Source of the DNA: Lachnospiraceae bacterium
Lineage (GTDB): Bacteria > Bacillota > Clostridia > Lachnospirales > Lachnospiraceae
DNA: 64,000 nucleotides
Direction: 5' to 3'
NCBI GenBank assembly: GCA_902363835.1
Contig: CABJBM010000002.1
Location: 186,001-250,000, forward strand
Shown here: piece by piece, positions 50,000-59,717 of the stretch
Numbering within the stretch: the first letter of the stretch is position 1
How the letters are laid out: the number at the start of each line of letters is the position of its first letter
Notes under the pieces: generated by a model
Seen by the model: only the letters and a program-made list of their open reading frames with translations
The model's database searches: none
Told to the model about the DNA's origin: nothing
Translations under genes and position numbers: made by a program

Positions 50000-50620
50000 T
50001 CACTTATTACGCATTTTCTTCTGAAATTCCCTGACCGCTTTTGTTTCATCTTCCAGAATACTTCCACCCCTCCCGACCCTGTCACAAAGCCCCAGAAGTG
50101 CAACTTCACTGATATCTGTTTCCCGTTTCATACCGGCAATATCCCCAAAAGGAAGCCCGCCTGTCACATACAGAACGTGCATATGATACCGGACCAGTTT
50201 TGCAACCCCTCTGATCCATGACTCATCACCGGAAAAACAGGATAAAAAATCCACTGCCAGCTGCTCTCCCTCCGAATCATGATCATATGCTGTAATCTTT
50301 CCTTTCCGGTTTTTCGTCACTCCCGGCTTGCCGATATCATGAAGCAGAGCCGCCCACATCAGAGTTTTTGCATCTTTACTCTCTATTTTCCGTTTTGCAG
50401 CCTCATCCACTACCATCATGGTGTGGTTCCATACGCTTCCTTCCGGATGGTACTGCTTTGACTGAGGGGTTTCCTTCATCTTTACAAGCATGGAAAACGG
50501 GTAATCCAAAAACCACGGTTCCCTGCTGATTTCTTCCATATATTCCGATGGACGTTCGTCATGAAGCAAGTGATGATCTATTTGCCGGAACAGCTCTTCC
50601 ATATTATTTTTTTCTGCCAT
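50000..50620 (-). CDS. HD-domain protein
   Basis: 206 residues from the ATG at 50620 (AAAGG upstream); an upstream in-frame start adds 16 residues without support. SVWNHTMMVVDEA, ALLHDIGKPGVTK and YDHDSEGEQLA carry the His/His-Asp/Asp metal ligands of HD phosphohydrolases, most like the HD domain found C-terminal in tRNA nucleotidyltransferases. It probably hydrolyses a phosphomonoester or nucleotide. Monocistronic, after the terminated sulfatase operon. Confidence 0.85.
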   Translation of the reverse strand: MAEKNNMEELFRQIDHHLLHDERPSEYMEEISREPWFLDYPFSMLVKMKETPQSKQYHPEGSVWNHTMMVVDEAAKRKIESKDAKTLMWAALLHDIGKPGVTKNRKGKITAYDHDSEGEQLAVDFLSCFSGDESWIRGVAKLVRYHMHVLYVTGGLPFGDIAGMKRETDISEVALLGLCDRVGRGGSILEDETKAVREFQKKMRNK

Positions 50621-50751
50621 AACATCTGCCTTTCTGTTTATTAAATGCCAGTGTATTATCCAATTCAAGCCAGTATCTATTATTTCAATTATTTATTGAA
50701 ATAAACAAAATTTTTATTCTTAACTGCTGCAGATAAGATTATTATATAAAA

Positions 50752-50790
50752 ACATCTGTACACAGAGTGATCACACACATGTACAGATGT
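50752..50790 (-). terminator. Terminator of the sulfatase/GH43 operon
   Basis: Minus-strand ACATCTGTACA and TGTACAGATGT perfect arms, followed by TTTTTATA. It lies just after the GH43 stop codon. Confidence 0.8.
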
Positions 50791-50794
50791 CACA

Positions 50795-51712
50795 TTATTT
50801 CTCGATTAACGGAGACTCCACCTTTATTTTTCCATTCTTAAACCACATGGGCGCTATATACACCTGTCTGTCTCCACTTGGGTTCTGATAGTCGGTATGA
50901 GCATGGTAGACACAAAAATATGTTCCATCAGAAACCTTAACTACACTGTTGTGCCCCGGTCCGGAAATGGTGCTGCTGGTAGAAAGAATTGGGTTATCTT
51001 CATACTTCACAAACGGACCCATGGGATGATCTGCAACCGCTCCGCCAATTCCATAATCTGCCGATGCATAAAAATTTGCAGAATACATCATATGATATCT
51101 GCCTTGATGCTTAATAACAAACGCCCCCTCATTCCAGTACTGGGGCACTTCTCGTTCTTTCCTCTCCCATTCCTGTTCCGGCCTGGCAATCAGCACTCCT
51201 TCACCTTTCACTGAAATAAGATCATGAGCCAGTTCCACCACATAGAGGTCGGATTCTTTGGCACCGTCAACCATATGCCCCTCTCCGGCCCTGGAATAAT
51301 AAAGATAGTTTTTTTCCCCATCTTTTAAAATATGAGCATCCAGCACCCCGTAGCCAAAATCAAACATGGGAGCTTCCTCATGAACGTCCATAAACGGGCC
51401 TTCGGGATGATCTGAAACAGCAACTCCGATCCTTAAGCTTTCTTCTTTAAAAATCTTCCACTGTGCCGTGTAATAGATATAAAACCGTCCGTTAAATTCA
51501 TACACTTCCGGAGCCCAGAAACAGCTGTTTCCAAAGCTTTTATCTGTTGCCTCATAACAGATCACCGGCTCGCCCCAAGTTGACAGATCGGCTGATTTCC
51601 AGCAGTAAAATCCGTTAAAATGGCTGGTGGCATATAAATAATAGATATCTTTCACTTTGAGAATATATGGATCGCCGATATTGCTGATCGGTACCGGATT
51701 TTTTACTTTCAT
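50795..51712 (-). CDS. Glycoside hydrolase family 43 protein
   Basis: 305-residue five-bladed beta-propeller enzyme without a signal peptide. NIGDPYIL has the catalytic base (Asp14), GVLDAHIL the pKa-modulating Asp (about 123) and YWNEGAFVIK the acid Glu (about 193). GH43 enzymes are exo-acting xylosidases, arabinofuranosidases or galactosidases; cytoplasmic location suits cleavage of imported oligosaccharides. It is the last gene of the operon, 22 bases after the YesN-type regulator. AGGAGG precedes the ATG. Confidence 0.9.
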   Translation of the reverse strand: MKVKNPVPISNIGDPYILKVKDIYYLYATSHFNGFYCWKSADLSTWGEPVICYEATDKSFGNSCFWAPEVYEFNGRFYIYYTAQWKIFKEESLRIGVAVSDHPEGPFMDVHEEAPMFDFGYGVLDAHILKDGEKNYLYYSRAGEGHMVDGAKESDLYVVELAHDLISVKGEGVLIARPEQEWERKEREVPQYWNEGAFVIKHQGRYHMMYSANFYASADYGIGGAVADHPMGPFVKYEDNPILSTSSTISGPGHNSVVKVSDGTYFCVYHAHTDYQNPSGDRQVYIAPMWFKNGKIKVESPLIEK

Positions 51713-51734
51713 TTCCTGATTTCCTCCTAAATGA

Positions 51735-53303
51735 TCACCTGAAATACTGTGCAGGCGTCAATCCCGTATGCTCTTTAAAAACCTTAAAAAAATAATTGTA
51801 ATTCTGAAAGCCAACACTGTTAACAATGTCTTTTAATTTTCCGTCTCCTTTTCTGATATGTTCGATCACCCTTTCAATTCGAAGCTTATTTAAGTATTCA
51901 TTGAATCCGATCCCCATATCCTGCTTAAACACGCTGCTGATATAGGCGGGAGTCACTGAAAGCTCTGATGCAATATCGTTTAAGGTCAGCGGCTGGGAGT
52001 AACTGGTATGAACCTTCTTTAATGCATATTTCGTATATTTATGATAAAAATTATTTTCGTATTCCGGCGTTATTGCTTCACAGAGCCGTTTAATCACAGA
52101 CATATACAATTCTTTAAAGCGGCTTAATGTGCGGATATTTTTTAAATCATTGAAAGAATATTCTCTTTCACCTAACAGATAATACCTGCTTGCCCCCAGT
52201 TCTTCACCAAAAAGCAAAATCTGATTGAGCTGAAGTGCAGCCTCCGCAGCAAATTCTCCTGCCGGCAGTCTCATCTGTCTGGCATGTTCAAAAAATTGTT
52301 CCCAATGATCTGTCATTTCTTTCTGCTTACCATCAATAATCCATTTTTTCAATTCCCTGATATCCGGGAACTGAAGCTTCTGATCTTTTCCTCCAGCTTT
52401 ATTAGAAAATGCCCAGCTACAGATCAATGACCGGCTGTCATCGTAGAAAAAATACTCCCCGTTTTTCACCGCCTGACGGTAAAACTGATTCAGCTTTGAA
52501 ATATCGCTGCAGACCTCCGAAATGCTTATATTGACAGAAACATTAAAAAACTTCCTTCCATTATTAATAATTGTATTGCCCCACTGCTCCAGTTTCTTTA
52601 AAACCGCCGCCTGGCTGACTTCGGTCTTAAAAGAAATGATAAAACAAAAGCTGCCCTGATCCAGTTCCAGCAATTTCACAAAATCTGCATCTTTTAAAAT
52701 CTGTTGACACATATGAAACACGGACCGGCTTAATACCTGATCATTAAAAAAATCACCACCCACAATCAATACTGACAGACAGTCTTTATTAAAAGGAATG
52801 TTAAGATTCTTTATGATATGTCCGATCTGTACTTTATCATAGTCACTGTGAAACAGTACTCTCCGGAAAAAAGAGTCCTGAAGCTGTTCTTTAGTCAGTT
52901 CCTGATGTGCTTTCAGCTCATCTGCGATCTGCTCCTTATCCCTCAGCTCCGTGAGCATCCCAATAAGAACCTCCTTTGACAGCTTGTTTTTCAGCAGATA
53001 ATCATGAGCTCCATATTTCATGCTTCCTCTGACATAGTGAAAATCATCATAAGCACTTAATGCCACCACATAAATTTCCGGATAATGAACGCTGATATAT
53101 TCAATCAGCGCAACCCCGTTAACCCCAGGCATCTCCATATCCGTCATGACAAAATCAACTCCATGGCTTTTCAGGGCATCAATAGCCTCCTGGCCATCGG
53201 AAGCAAAATAAACTATTTCCACACCGAATTCTTTCCAGTCCAGCATTGCTGCCAGTTGATTTCCCATCAGCGCGTCATCATCCACAATCATCAAATGCAG
53301 CAT
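51735..53303 (-). CDS. YesN-type response regulator, AraC family
   Basis: 522 residues. Receiver domain (about 1-120: MIVDDDALMG, FVMTDMEMPG phosphoacceptor Asp, LLKNKLS Lys), a middle region of about 270 residues, and a C-terminal AraC HTH pair (TLNDIASELSVTPAYISSVF and IVNSVGFQNYNYFFKVFKEHTGLTPAQYF). It pairs with the YesM-type kinase encoded 35 bases upstream and probably activates the operon's importer promoter. GGGGGAA precedes the ATG. Confidence 0.92.
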   Translation of the reverse strand: MLHLMIVDDDALMGNQLAAMLDWKEFGVEIVYFASDGQEAIDALKSHGVDFVMTDMEMPGVNGVALIEYISVHYPEIYVVALSAYDDFHYVRGSMKYGAHDYLLKNKLSKEVLIGMLTELRDKEQIADELKAHQELTKEQLQDSFFRRVLFHSDYDKVQIGHIIKNLNIPFNKDCLSVLIVGGDFFNDQVLSRSVFHMCQQILKDADFVKLLELDQGSFCFIISFKTEVSQAAVLKKLEQWGNTIINNGRKFFNVSVNISISEVCSDISKLNQFYRQAVKNGEYFFYDDSRSLICSWAFSNKAGGKDQKLQFPDIRELKKWIIDGKQKEMTDHWEQFFEHARQMRLPAGEFAAEAALQLNQILLFGEELGASRYYLLGEREYSFNDLKNIRTLSRFKELYMSVIKRLCEAITPEYENNFYHKYTKYALKKVHTSYSQPLTLNDIASELSVTPAYISSVFKQDMGIGFNEYLNKLRIERVIEHIRKGDGKLKDIVNSVGFQNYNYFFKVFKEHTGLTPAQYFR

Positions 53304-53338
53304 TCAGTTATTCCCCCATCAAAAACACCTTCCCGCCT

Positions 53339-55072
53339 TTACGATTCTTCTCTGATATAAGGCAGTTCCATGGTCACCTTGGTATAATAGTTTTCTCTGC
53401 TCTCAATCTGAAGAAAATATTCGTCTCCGTAAAAAAGGCTGATTCTTTCCCTCACATTATCAAGTCCGATATGATGTGTCTTATGCTGTTTAAAAGTCTC
53501 TTCGGAAAAACCCACACCGTTGTCCGCTACAACTATAACAAGCCGGTCTTCTCTCCGCTTTGCCATGATTAAAATTTTACCCTGTTTCTGCAATTTGGCA
53601 ATACCATGCATAATTGAATTCTCTACCAGCGGCTGTATGATAAATTTTAAAATCCGGCAGTCCCCTGTCTCCTTATCCAGTGAATATTTTACATCGAACA
53701 GCCCATAATACCGATATTCCTGTATGGTCAGATAATTTTTCACATATTCCAATTCTTCCTTCAGAGTCACTACTTCATTTTTATTTTTCATGCTGTAATG
53801 AAGAAGAGTTATCAGAGAGGTGGTGATTTCACTGATATTGGCAGCGTTCTGCCGGCCCGCCATCCAACTGATGGTGTTTAACGTGTTGGAAAGAAAATGC
53901 GGTGAAATCTGTGCGTAAAGCGCCTGAAACTCCGCCTGCCGCTCCCGCTGCTTTCTGTCTTCCAGATCATTCATCAATTGATTCACCCGCTCAATCATCT
54001 GATTAAAACTTGTGCCCAAAGCCCCAATTTCATCCCCGGAATTAAGCTGGGGCAGTGCCTTTAAATTACTGGCATCCACATGGTCTACATATTCTTTTAG
54101 TTTCAGCACATTTCTCGTCAGCAGGGTGCTGAATTTACCGATCAGCAAGATTCCGGCACCAAGGCAGACAATGCTTAGCAGCACAACCATATTTAAGGTT
54201 TTGTTGACATCCCTTAAAATAATTTCTGTCGGCATCAATGATATGGTAGTCCAATTAGTAAAATCTGACCGCTTATAGATAGCAAGGTACTCTTTTGAGC
54301 CGATTTTAATACTGATCTGGTCCTGCTGACCGTTTAAATATCCTATGATGTCTTTGAACCTGGTATCATAAATAGTATCCACGGGCACTTTAGGGGAATT
54401 ACTGTCATAAATCACCCCGCCCTGATCATCTATGATCAGGAGCGTGCTGCCATCCATAACTGATTTGCTGAACCTGTTATTGATATAATCATAGGAAATA
54501 TCCACCAGAAGATAACCGATATGTTTATCACCGTTCAGCAATTTCCGGCCCGCCGAAATGACATAGCTCTTCTGGTGGTTTTCCGCGGCATCGTTGGAGT
54601 GGGTTTTAATAAATATTCCATTCTGACCAGACTGCTCCAGATCAGGAAACCACGGCATTGCGGAAATTTCTCCCGGTGATAAAACCACACCGTTTGAAAA
54701 CACCCTGCCATTGACACCACAAAGCATAATGCTTGAGATATAGCTTCTGTAAGAGTAAAAATCATTGACACTTCGTGTCAGAATCCGGTCGCTTTCCAGC
54801 TCTCTATAGGTTTCAATGGCATTTCTGCCCGTTAAAATCTGACTTTGATCGGCAGCATTAAAAGACAGGATCAGGGAGATATAGTTAGCGTCCTTCATCA
54901 GACTGTCAAATTCTTCATTAAGAGAATCCACTGTCCTATAAAAATACCTAACCGCCTGATCCTTTGCCATATCTCCCATCATCTTGTACCATGCCAGACA
55001 AACCAGCACTGTTAATACAAGAAAAATCCCTGTAAAGCTCAACTGCAATTTTCTTTTAATACTACGTCTCAT
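53339..55072 (-). CDS. YesM-type sensor histidine kinase
   Basis: 577 residues. Membrane segment at about 10-30, a dCache-like extracellular domain (about 35-290), a second membrane segment, HAMP (about 315-370), His_kinase domain with YAQISPHFLSNTLNTISW (phosphoacceptor His about 400) and a GHKL ATPase (IQPLVENSIMHG and VADNGVGF). Such kinases sense extracellular oligosaccharides, often through the cognate binding protein. It follows the second sulfatase by 16 bases. Confidence 0.92.
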   Translation of the reverse strand: MRRSIKRKLQLSFTGIFLVLTVLVCLAWYKMMGDMAKDQAVRYFYRTVDSLNEEFDSLMKDANYISLILSFNAADQSQILTGRNAIETYRELESDRILTRSVNDFYSYRSYISSIMLCGVNGRVFSNGVVLSPGEISAMPWFPDLEQSGQNGIFIKTHSNDAAENHQKSYVISAGRKLLNGDKHIGYLLVDISYDYINNRFSKSVMDGSTLLIIDDQGGVIYDSNSPKVPVDTIYDTRFKDIIGYLNGQQDQISIKIGSKEYLAIYKRSDFTNWTTISLMPTEIILRDVNKTLNMVVLLSIVCLGAGILLIGKFSTLLTRNVLKLKEYVDHVDASNLKALPQLNSGDEIGALGTSFNQMIERVNQLMNDLEDRKQRERQAEFQALYAQISPHFLSNTLNTISWMAGRQNAANISEITTSLITLLHYSMKNKNEVVTLKEELEYVKNYLTIQEYRYYGLFDVKYSLDKETGDCRILKFIIQPLVENSIMHGIAKLQKQGKILIMAKRREDRLVIVVADNGVGFSEETFKQHKTHHIGLDNVRERISLFYGDEYFLQIESRENYYTKVTMELPYIREES

Positions 55073-55088
55073 TTGTTACTCCCTGGAT

Positions 55089-56546
55089 CTAATAAATTGC
55101 TTCTCTGGCCGGAAGAGGGTCAATGGTAAAGGCCATTTTGTTTGTCATTGTTTCCAGCATGGAAATCCGGATCCTTGTCATTTCCGAACGGTAATAAAGA
55201 TTGGTGTGTTCTCCCGGATCAGTTTCTCTGTCATACAGTTCCCCCTGGCGGCTGCTGTGACAGTACACCATTTTATAGCGATGGTCTGCGACCATAGTCA
55301 GATATGCTTTTAAATCCTGGTGATTTCCCATAGAATTGTAATATTCTGAATAGACTGCATTCCGATGATGATCCTGTGCATTTTTTTCGGTGAGCAGTTT
55401 CTTTAAGCTTTTCCCCTGCATTCCCGGATACGGGTCAAGGTTTGCCAAGTCTAAAAGAGTAGGGGCCAGGTCTAAAAGCTCAGTCAGAGCTTCTCTCTCT
55501 TTTCCCTCCATAATCCTTCCCGGCCAGCTAATGATCAGAGGAACCTTTACAAGGGGATCATAAAAATAAGGTCCCTTTAAATAGATTCCATGATCTCCCA
55601 GCATCTCTCCATGGTCAGAAGTAAAGATTACAATGGTATTTTCATACTGACCGCTTGCACGGAGCGCATGAATTACACGCCCCACTTCCTGGTCTATTAA
55701 TTCTACCATGGCATAATAAGCCGCTTTGACCTGCAGATGATCCTGATCAGTCATCTGATCAAAGTCGAAAAATCCAGGAGTATCGTAAGCCCCTTTATGG
55801 TCTCTTTGCTGAACATAGGGCTTTTGCCTCCATTCTTCTGCCTCATAATCAGGCAGATCCGATTCGTCCACCCGTTGTAAATATTTTTCAAGCAAGTCCC
55901 TGGGCGGGTCAAAATCGTGGTGAGGGTCATAAAAATTCAAGGAGAAAAACCATGGACGAGCATACGCACTGTGAGCGTTTATAAAGCTGATGGCGTTATG
56001 GGCACACCATCTGCTCTGGCTTAAGTGCCGGTCCATGCCCACAAATACATACCTGGAATTCTCATATGGAATCCTCTTATAAGCCTCCCCTTGTTCCGAA
56101 AGCCAGATATTATATTCATTCAGCGGCCAGTTGCTTTCTTTTTTTCCGTAAAAATCAGGATGATGGGACCAGCGAAAAACATGGTATCCGTCATCAATTC
56201 TTGGTTCAGAGGACGGACTGACGCTGGGGTGGCACGGAGCAATATGAAGCTTTCCGGACAAACCGCAGGTATAACCGCTGTCAGCGAACAATTTGCTGAC
56301 CAGCCGTTCGGTTTCCGGTATTTTCTGTCCATTCTGCCGGACTCCGCAGGTTCTGGGATAGCGCCCTGTCAGAAAGGAGGCCCTGGACGGCGAGCAGACC
56401 GGACTCTGGCAATAAACATTCTGAAACAGTACACCTTCTTCTGCCAGCCGGTCAATGTTGGGAGTATCAATCTTTTGATTGCCGTAACAGCCCAGGCTGT
56501 CAAACCTCTGCTGATCGGTACAAATCCACAATATATTAGGCTTCAT
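55089..56546 (-). CDS. Sulfatase (type I, formylglycine-dependent)
   Basis: 485 residues, no signal peptide. NILWICTDQQRFDSLGCYGN has the metal-binding Asp pair; SPVCSPSRASFLTGRYP is the sulfatase signature C-x-P-S-R whose Cys becomes formylglycine; FTSDHGEMLGDHG gives further ligands. It removes sulfate from a glycan in the cytoplasm. A Cys-type sulfatase in an anaerobe needs an anSME maturase, which is not in the window. It overlaps the preceding sulfatase gene by 11 bases. Confidence 0.92.
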   Translation of the reverse strand: MKPNILWICTDQQRFDSLGCYGNQKIDTPNIDRLAEEGVLFQNVYCQSPVCSPSRASFLTGRYPRTCGVRQNGQKIPETERLVSKLFADSGYTCGLSGKLHIAPCHPSVSPSSEPRIDDGYHVFRWSHHPDFYGKKESNWPLNEYNIWLSEQGEAYKRIPYENSRYVFVGMDRHLSQSRWCAHNAISFINAHSAYARPWFFSLNFYDPHHDFDPPRDLLEKYLQRVDESDLPDYEAEEWRQKPYVQQRDHKGAYDTPGFFDFDQMTDQDHLQVKAAYYAMVELIDQEVGRVIHALRASGQYENTIVIFTSDHGEMLGDHGIYLKGPYFYDPLVKVPLIISWPGRIMEGKEREALTELLDLAPTLLDLANLDPYPGMQGKSLKKLLTEKNAQDHHRNAVYSEYYNSMGNHQDLKAYLTMVADHRYKMVYCHSSRQGELYDRETDPGEHTNLYYRSEMTRIRISMLETMTNKMAFTIDPLPAREAIY

Positions 56547-57978
56547 CCATTCCTTCCTCTCTGACCCAGGACTCCAGCCTTTCCCTCATATCGGAAAGAA
56601 GCTGCCGCTGGTCTTGCTTCAGTGCCAGATTATCCATTTCATAAGGATCCTTATAAAGATCATAAAGCTCTTCCATCTGCTCTTTATTTTTCACATATTT
56701 ATATCTTCTATCCGTAATCATCTGTCCCCTGTGCCTGAAATGATGGCCAAAGGTCTCTCCATACAGCACCTCTCTCCAAGGTCTCTCTCCTGCTCTGAAG
56801 ATGGACAGAAGGCTTCTGCCGTCCACCGGCCCGCCAAACCTGGTTCCTGCTGCATCCAGAATGGTGGGAGCAAAATCCACATTGCTCACCAGCGCATCAC
56901 TGATCACACCGGAAGGAAGCTGACCATCAAACCTGACTCCCGCCGGGATACGCATGACTTCTTCAGCAAGATAAGCATCCTTATCAAAATGACCGCCATG
57001 ACAGGCCAGGCCGTCTCCATGGTCCGCAGTCCAGATAATCAACGTATTTTCTGCCAGCCCCAGCTCTTCCAGCTTATCAAGAATCAGACCGCCGGCTTCA
57101 TCCGTTAATGTTATCTGCCCATAGCACCGTGATAAAGTTTTCGCCCATTGGTCCCAGGAAACAGGATTTGGCTGAAGAATCCGGTAATCTTCACTGATTC
57201 CTTTTCCTCCCTCAAAATGATAGACATCCGGTTTTGTACTTAAATCATCCTCAAAGCTGGGATAAACCGGTATGGATACCGGATCATAGAGATCTGAATA
57301 TTCCTTTGTGGGCAAGTAGGGCTGGTGAGGTCCCCAGAAATCAACACGCAGACAAAACGGCTGGTTGTTTTCCTTTAGCTCTTCCAGCTTTTTACAGGCT
57401 TCATGAGCCAGATAAAAGGCCTCATGAGTCTCTTTCGGAGTTTTTAGAATGCCTGAAATACATTCATTCATAGTCTCTCTGTCCAGCCGGTATTCGCTGC
57501 CCTCCATTATATCATCAATCCAGCCGGGAGTGCACCAGTTTTGTTCGATATATGCCACCGGAAACGGCAGATTAAATTCTTCCAGATATTTTTGGTAGGT
57601 CGGAAGCAGGTAGGGATTCCCATAATCCTCACAGAATACTCCTTCCGCACCAAAGTCACCGGGGGTTCCCTTTCCGGCGTGCCACTTTCCATAATAATAA
57701 AGCTGGTACCCTTCTCTTTTCAGGCAGTCCATATATGTTTCGTAACTGTAATCTGCTGACGCCTGATTATTGATCTGGCCGTGATGGAAGGCGTAAAGTC
57801 CGGTTGCCATCGTCCGCCTGGAGGGACAGCAAAGGGGCGTAGAACAATACGCCCGCTTAAAGTCCACCCCTTTTGAAACCAGCCTTTGATACGCCGGACG
57901 CCTGATGGAATAATGCTGTTCATGTCCGTAGTAAGCCTGGTGGTCCCCCACCAGGAATAAAATGTTTGGTTTTTTCAT
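56536..57978 (-). CDS. Sulfatase (type I, formylglycine-dependent)
   Basis: 480 residues, no signal peptide. NILFLVGDHQAYYG N-terminal metal site, signature TPLCCPSRRTMATG (first Cys of CCPSR expected to be formylglycine), YYGKWHAGKG catalytic Lys-His pair, and WTADHGDGLACHGGHFDK. It differs clearly from the adjacent sulfatase, so the two probably act on different sulfate positions of one substrate. It follows the permease pair by 38 bases; AAGGAG precedes the ATG. Confidence 0.92.
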   Translation of the reverse strand: MKKPNILFLVGDHQAYYGHEQHYSIRRPAYQRLVSKGVDFKRAYCSTPLCCPSRRTMATGLYAFHHGQINNQASADYSYETYMDCLKREGYQLYYYGKWHAGKGTPGDFGAEGVFCEDYGNPYLLPTYQKYLEEFNLPFPVAYIEQNWCTPGWIDDIMEGSEYRLDRETMNECISGILKTPKETHEAFYLAHEACKKLEELKENNQPFCLRVDFWGPHQPYLPTKEYSDLYDPVSIPVYPSFEDDLSTKPDVYHFEGGKGISEDYRILQPNPVSWDQWAKTLSRCYGQITLTDEAGGLILDKLEELGLAENTLIIWTADHGDGLACHGGHFDKDAYLAEEVMRIPAGVRFDGQLPSGVISDALVSNVDFAPTILDAAGTRFGGPVDGRSLLSIFRAGERPWREVLYGETFGHHFRHRGQMITDRRYKYVKNKEQMEELYDLYKDPYEMDNLALKQDQRQLLSDMRERLESWVREEGMDEA

Positions 57979-58016
57979 AATCTTTCTCCTTCCCTGTCAG
58001 CAAAGCCCGGGGGTTC

Positions 58017-58811
58017 TTATTTCACCGCACCCGATGTCATATCGGAACGGAAATACCTGTTTAAGAACATGTATAACAGCACTGACGGAAGAATCGCCAG
58101 AATCAGATATGCATAGAGCTGAGCCTGCATCTCCATGGTCATGTTCCCGGAATCTGTCAGGTAGGTAGTTGCCAGGGTGATGGTATACATGGGTTCTTTT
58201 GTTACAAAAATAAGTGGAATCAAATAGTTATTCCAGCAGTAGATAAAGCTTAACAGGCATACGTTTAGAATAGCGGGAAGCCCCAATGGAAGCATCACTC
58301 TCCTGTAAATCTGCATTGGCGAAGCACCGTCAATGACAGCCGCTTCCAGCAATGCATCCGGAATGGTAGAAAAATAATTTCTCATTGTAACCATCATATA
58401 AGGAGCATGAAAGGATGCCATGATAAGGATCATGGAAGTATAGGTATTATTCAGCTTAAATGTTTTGCCGAAAAATACAAGAGGTACCATGATGGCTGCC
58501 GGCGGCAGAGTGAGACAAGCCACCAGCAGATAATAAAGCAGCTTTTTCCCCTTAAACTGAAACTTCGAAAACCCATAGGCTGCCAGTGAAGAAATCACTA
58601 CCACGATTGCGGTTGACACAATTGATATGAATACACTGTTAAACAGCACTCTGGGATAGCTGATCCTGGGATGGTTCAGTACCGCTTCATAATTTCCCAA
58701 GCCGTTAATTGCCAGGGATTCCTTAAAGGCTACGAACAGAGGATAACACCAGATCGCTGCCATAGGCAGCAAAATCAGCCATTTCCATAGATATTTTCTT
58801 TTCACGGTCAT
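58017..58811 (-). CDS. Carbohydrate ABC transporter permease (MalG type)
   Basis: 264 residues from the ATG at 58811; a GTG two codons later has better spacing from AGGGGG and may be the true start. Six membrane helices; the EAA loop is LEAAVIDGASPMQIYRRVMLP and the end RYFRSDMTSGAVK is typical. It starts four bases after the partner permease stop. An ATPase must be supplied from elsewhere. Confidence 0.9.
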   Translation of the reverse strand: MTVKRKYLWKWLILLPMAAIWCYPLFVAFKESLAINGLGNYEAVLNHPRISYPRVLFNSVFISIVSTAIVVVISSLAAYGFSKFQFKGKKLLYYLLVACLTLPPAAIMVPLVFFGKTFKLNNTYTSMILIMASFHAPYMMVTMRNYFSTIPDALLEAAVIDGASPMQIYRRVMLPLGLPAILNVCLLSFIYCWNNYLIPLIFVTKEPMYTITLATTYLTDSGNMTMEMQAQLYAYLILAILPSVLLYMFLNRYFRSDMTSGAVK

Positions 58812-58815
58812 CCCC

Positions 58816-59700
58816 CTATTCTTCTTCTGATTTTTCATAGCCTCTGTTCTGGACCATCGCCATGGTAAGAGCAATGACAAGAATGATGATTCCTATGGCC
58901 GATGCCTGACCTCCGTTGTATTCATCCAGAGATTTCCGAAATAGAAACGTAGTCAAAAACTCCGTCGACCTTCCCGGACCTCCGCCGGTCATCAAAAAGA
59001 CGATATCAAAGGTTTTCAGTGATCCCACAATGCCCAGCATGACCAGACTTGCTGTCGTCCCTTTCAGCATTGGAAGAGTAATGGAAAACAAAGTCCTGAA
59101 AAATCCGGCCCCATCCAGCTTCGCTGATTCATAAATCTGTTCGTCGATAGCCATAAGTCCTGCATAATAGGTCATCATGCTGAATCCCATCCAGTTAAAG
59201 ATATTTACACAAATGATGGAAAACAGAGCATATTTCGGATCTCCCAGCCAGGATACAGCCAGGGACTTAAGGCCGATTTTGGTCAGCATAATGTTCAGGG
59301 CTCCGATGTTTGTGTCCAGAATCATTCTGAAAATGGTAGCAAGCACCACTGGAGCCATAATAACCGGCAGAAAAAACAACCCCTTAAAAGCTGTGTTTCC
59401 GCGGAATCTTTCTTTCAGCACCACTGCCAGCAGCAACCCAATGACTGCCTGTACAAATACCGTGGCCGCAAAAAAGATCAGGTTATTTTTCAGGGCGATA
59501 AAAAAGGTGGGATTGGTCAGGGTATCGATGTAATTTTCCAGTCCGATGAACGTCATATCTTTACTGATGCCATCCCACTCGTGGAAACTGGTAAAAAGGG
59601 TGTAGCCGATACAATAATAGAGCAATACTCCGCTGATTAAAAATATGGGTATTAATAGCAAGTATGGTGTTGCTTTTTTTCCGAATTTCAATTTCTTCAT
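58816..59700 (-). CDS. Carbohydrate ABC transporter permease (MalF type)
   Basis: 294 residues, six membrane helices. ATPYLLLIPIFLISGVLLYYCIGYTLFTSFHEW at the start, EQIYESAKLDGAGFFRTLFSITLP as EAA loop. It forms the membrane channel with the MalG-type partner. It lies 17 bases after the binding-protein gene. Confidence 0.92.
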   Translation of the reverse strand: MKKLKFGKKATPYLLLIPIFLISGVLLYYCIGYTLFTSFHEWDGISKDMTFIGLENYIDTLTNPTFFIALKNNLIFFAATVFVQAVIGLLLAVVLKERFRGNTAFKGLFFLPVIMAPVVLATIFRMILDTNIGALNIMLTKIGLKSLAVSWLGDPKYALFSIICVNIFNWMGFSMMTYYAGLMAIDEQIYESAKLDGAGFFRTLFSITLPMLKGTTASLVMLGIVGSLKTFDIVFLMTGGGPGRSTEFLTTFLFRKSLDEYNGGQASAIGIIILVIALTMAMVQNRGYEKSEEE

Positions 59701-59717
59701 CCCCTGCTGCCATTCAT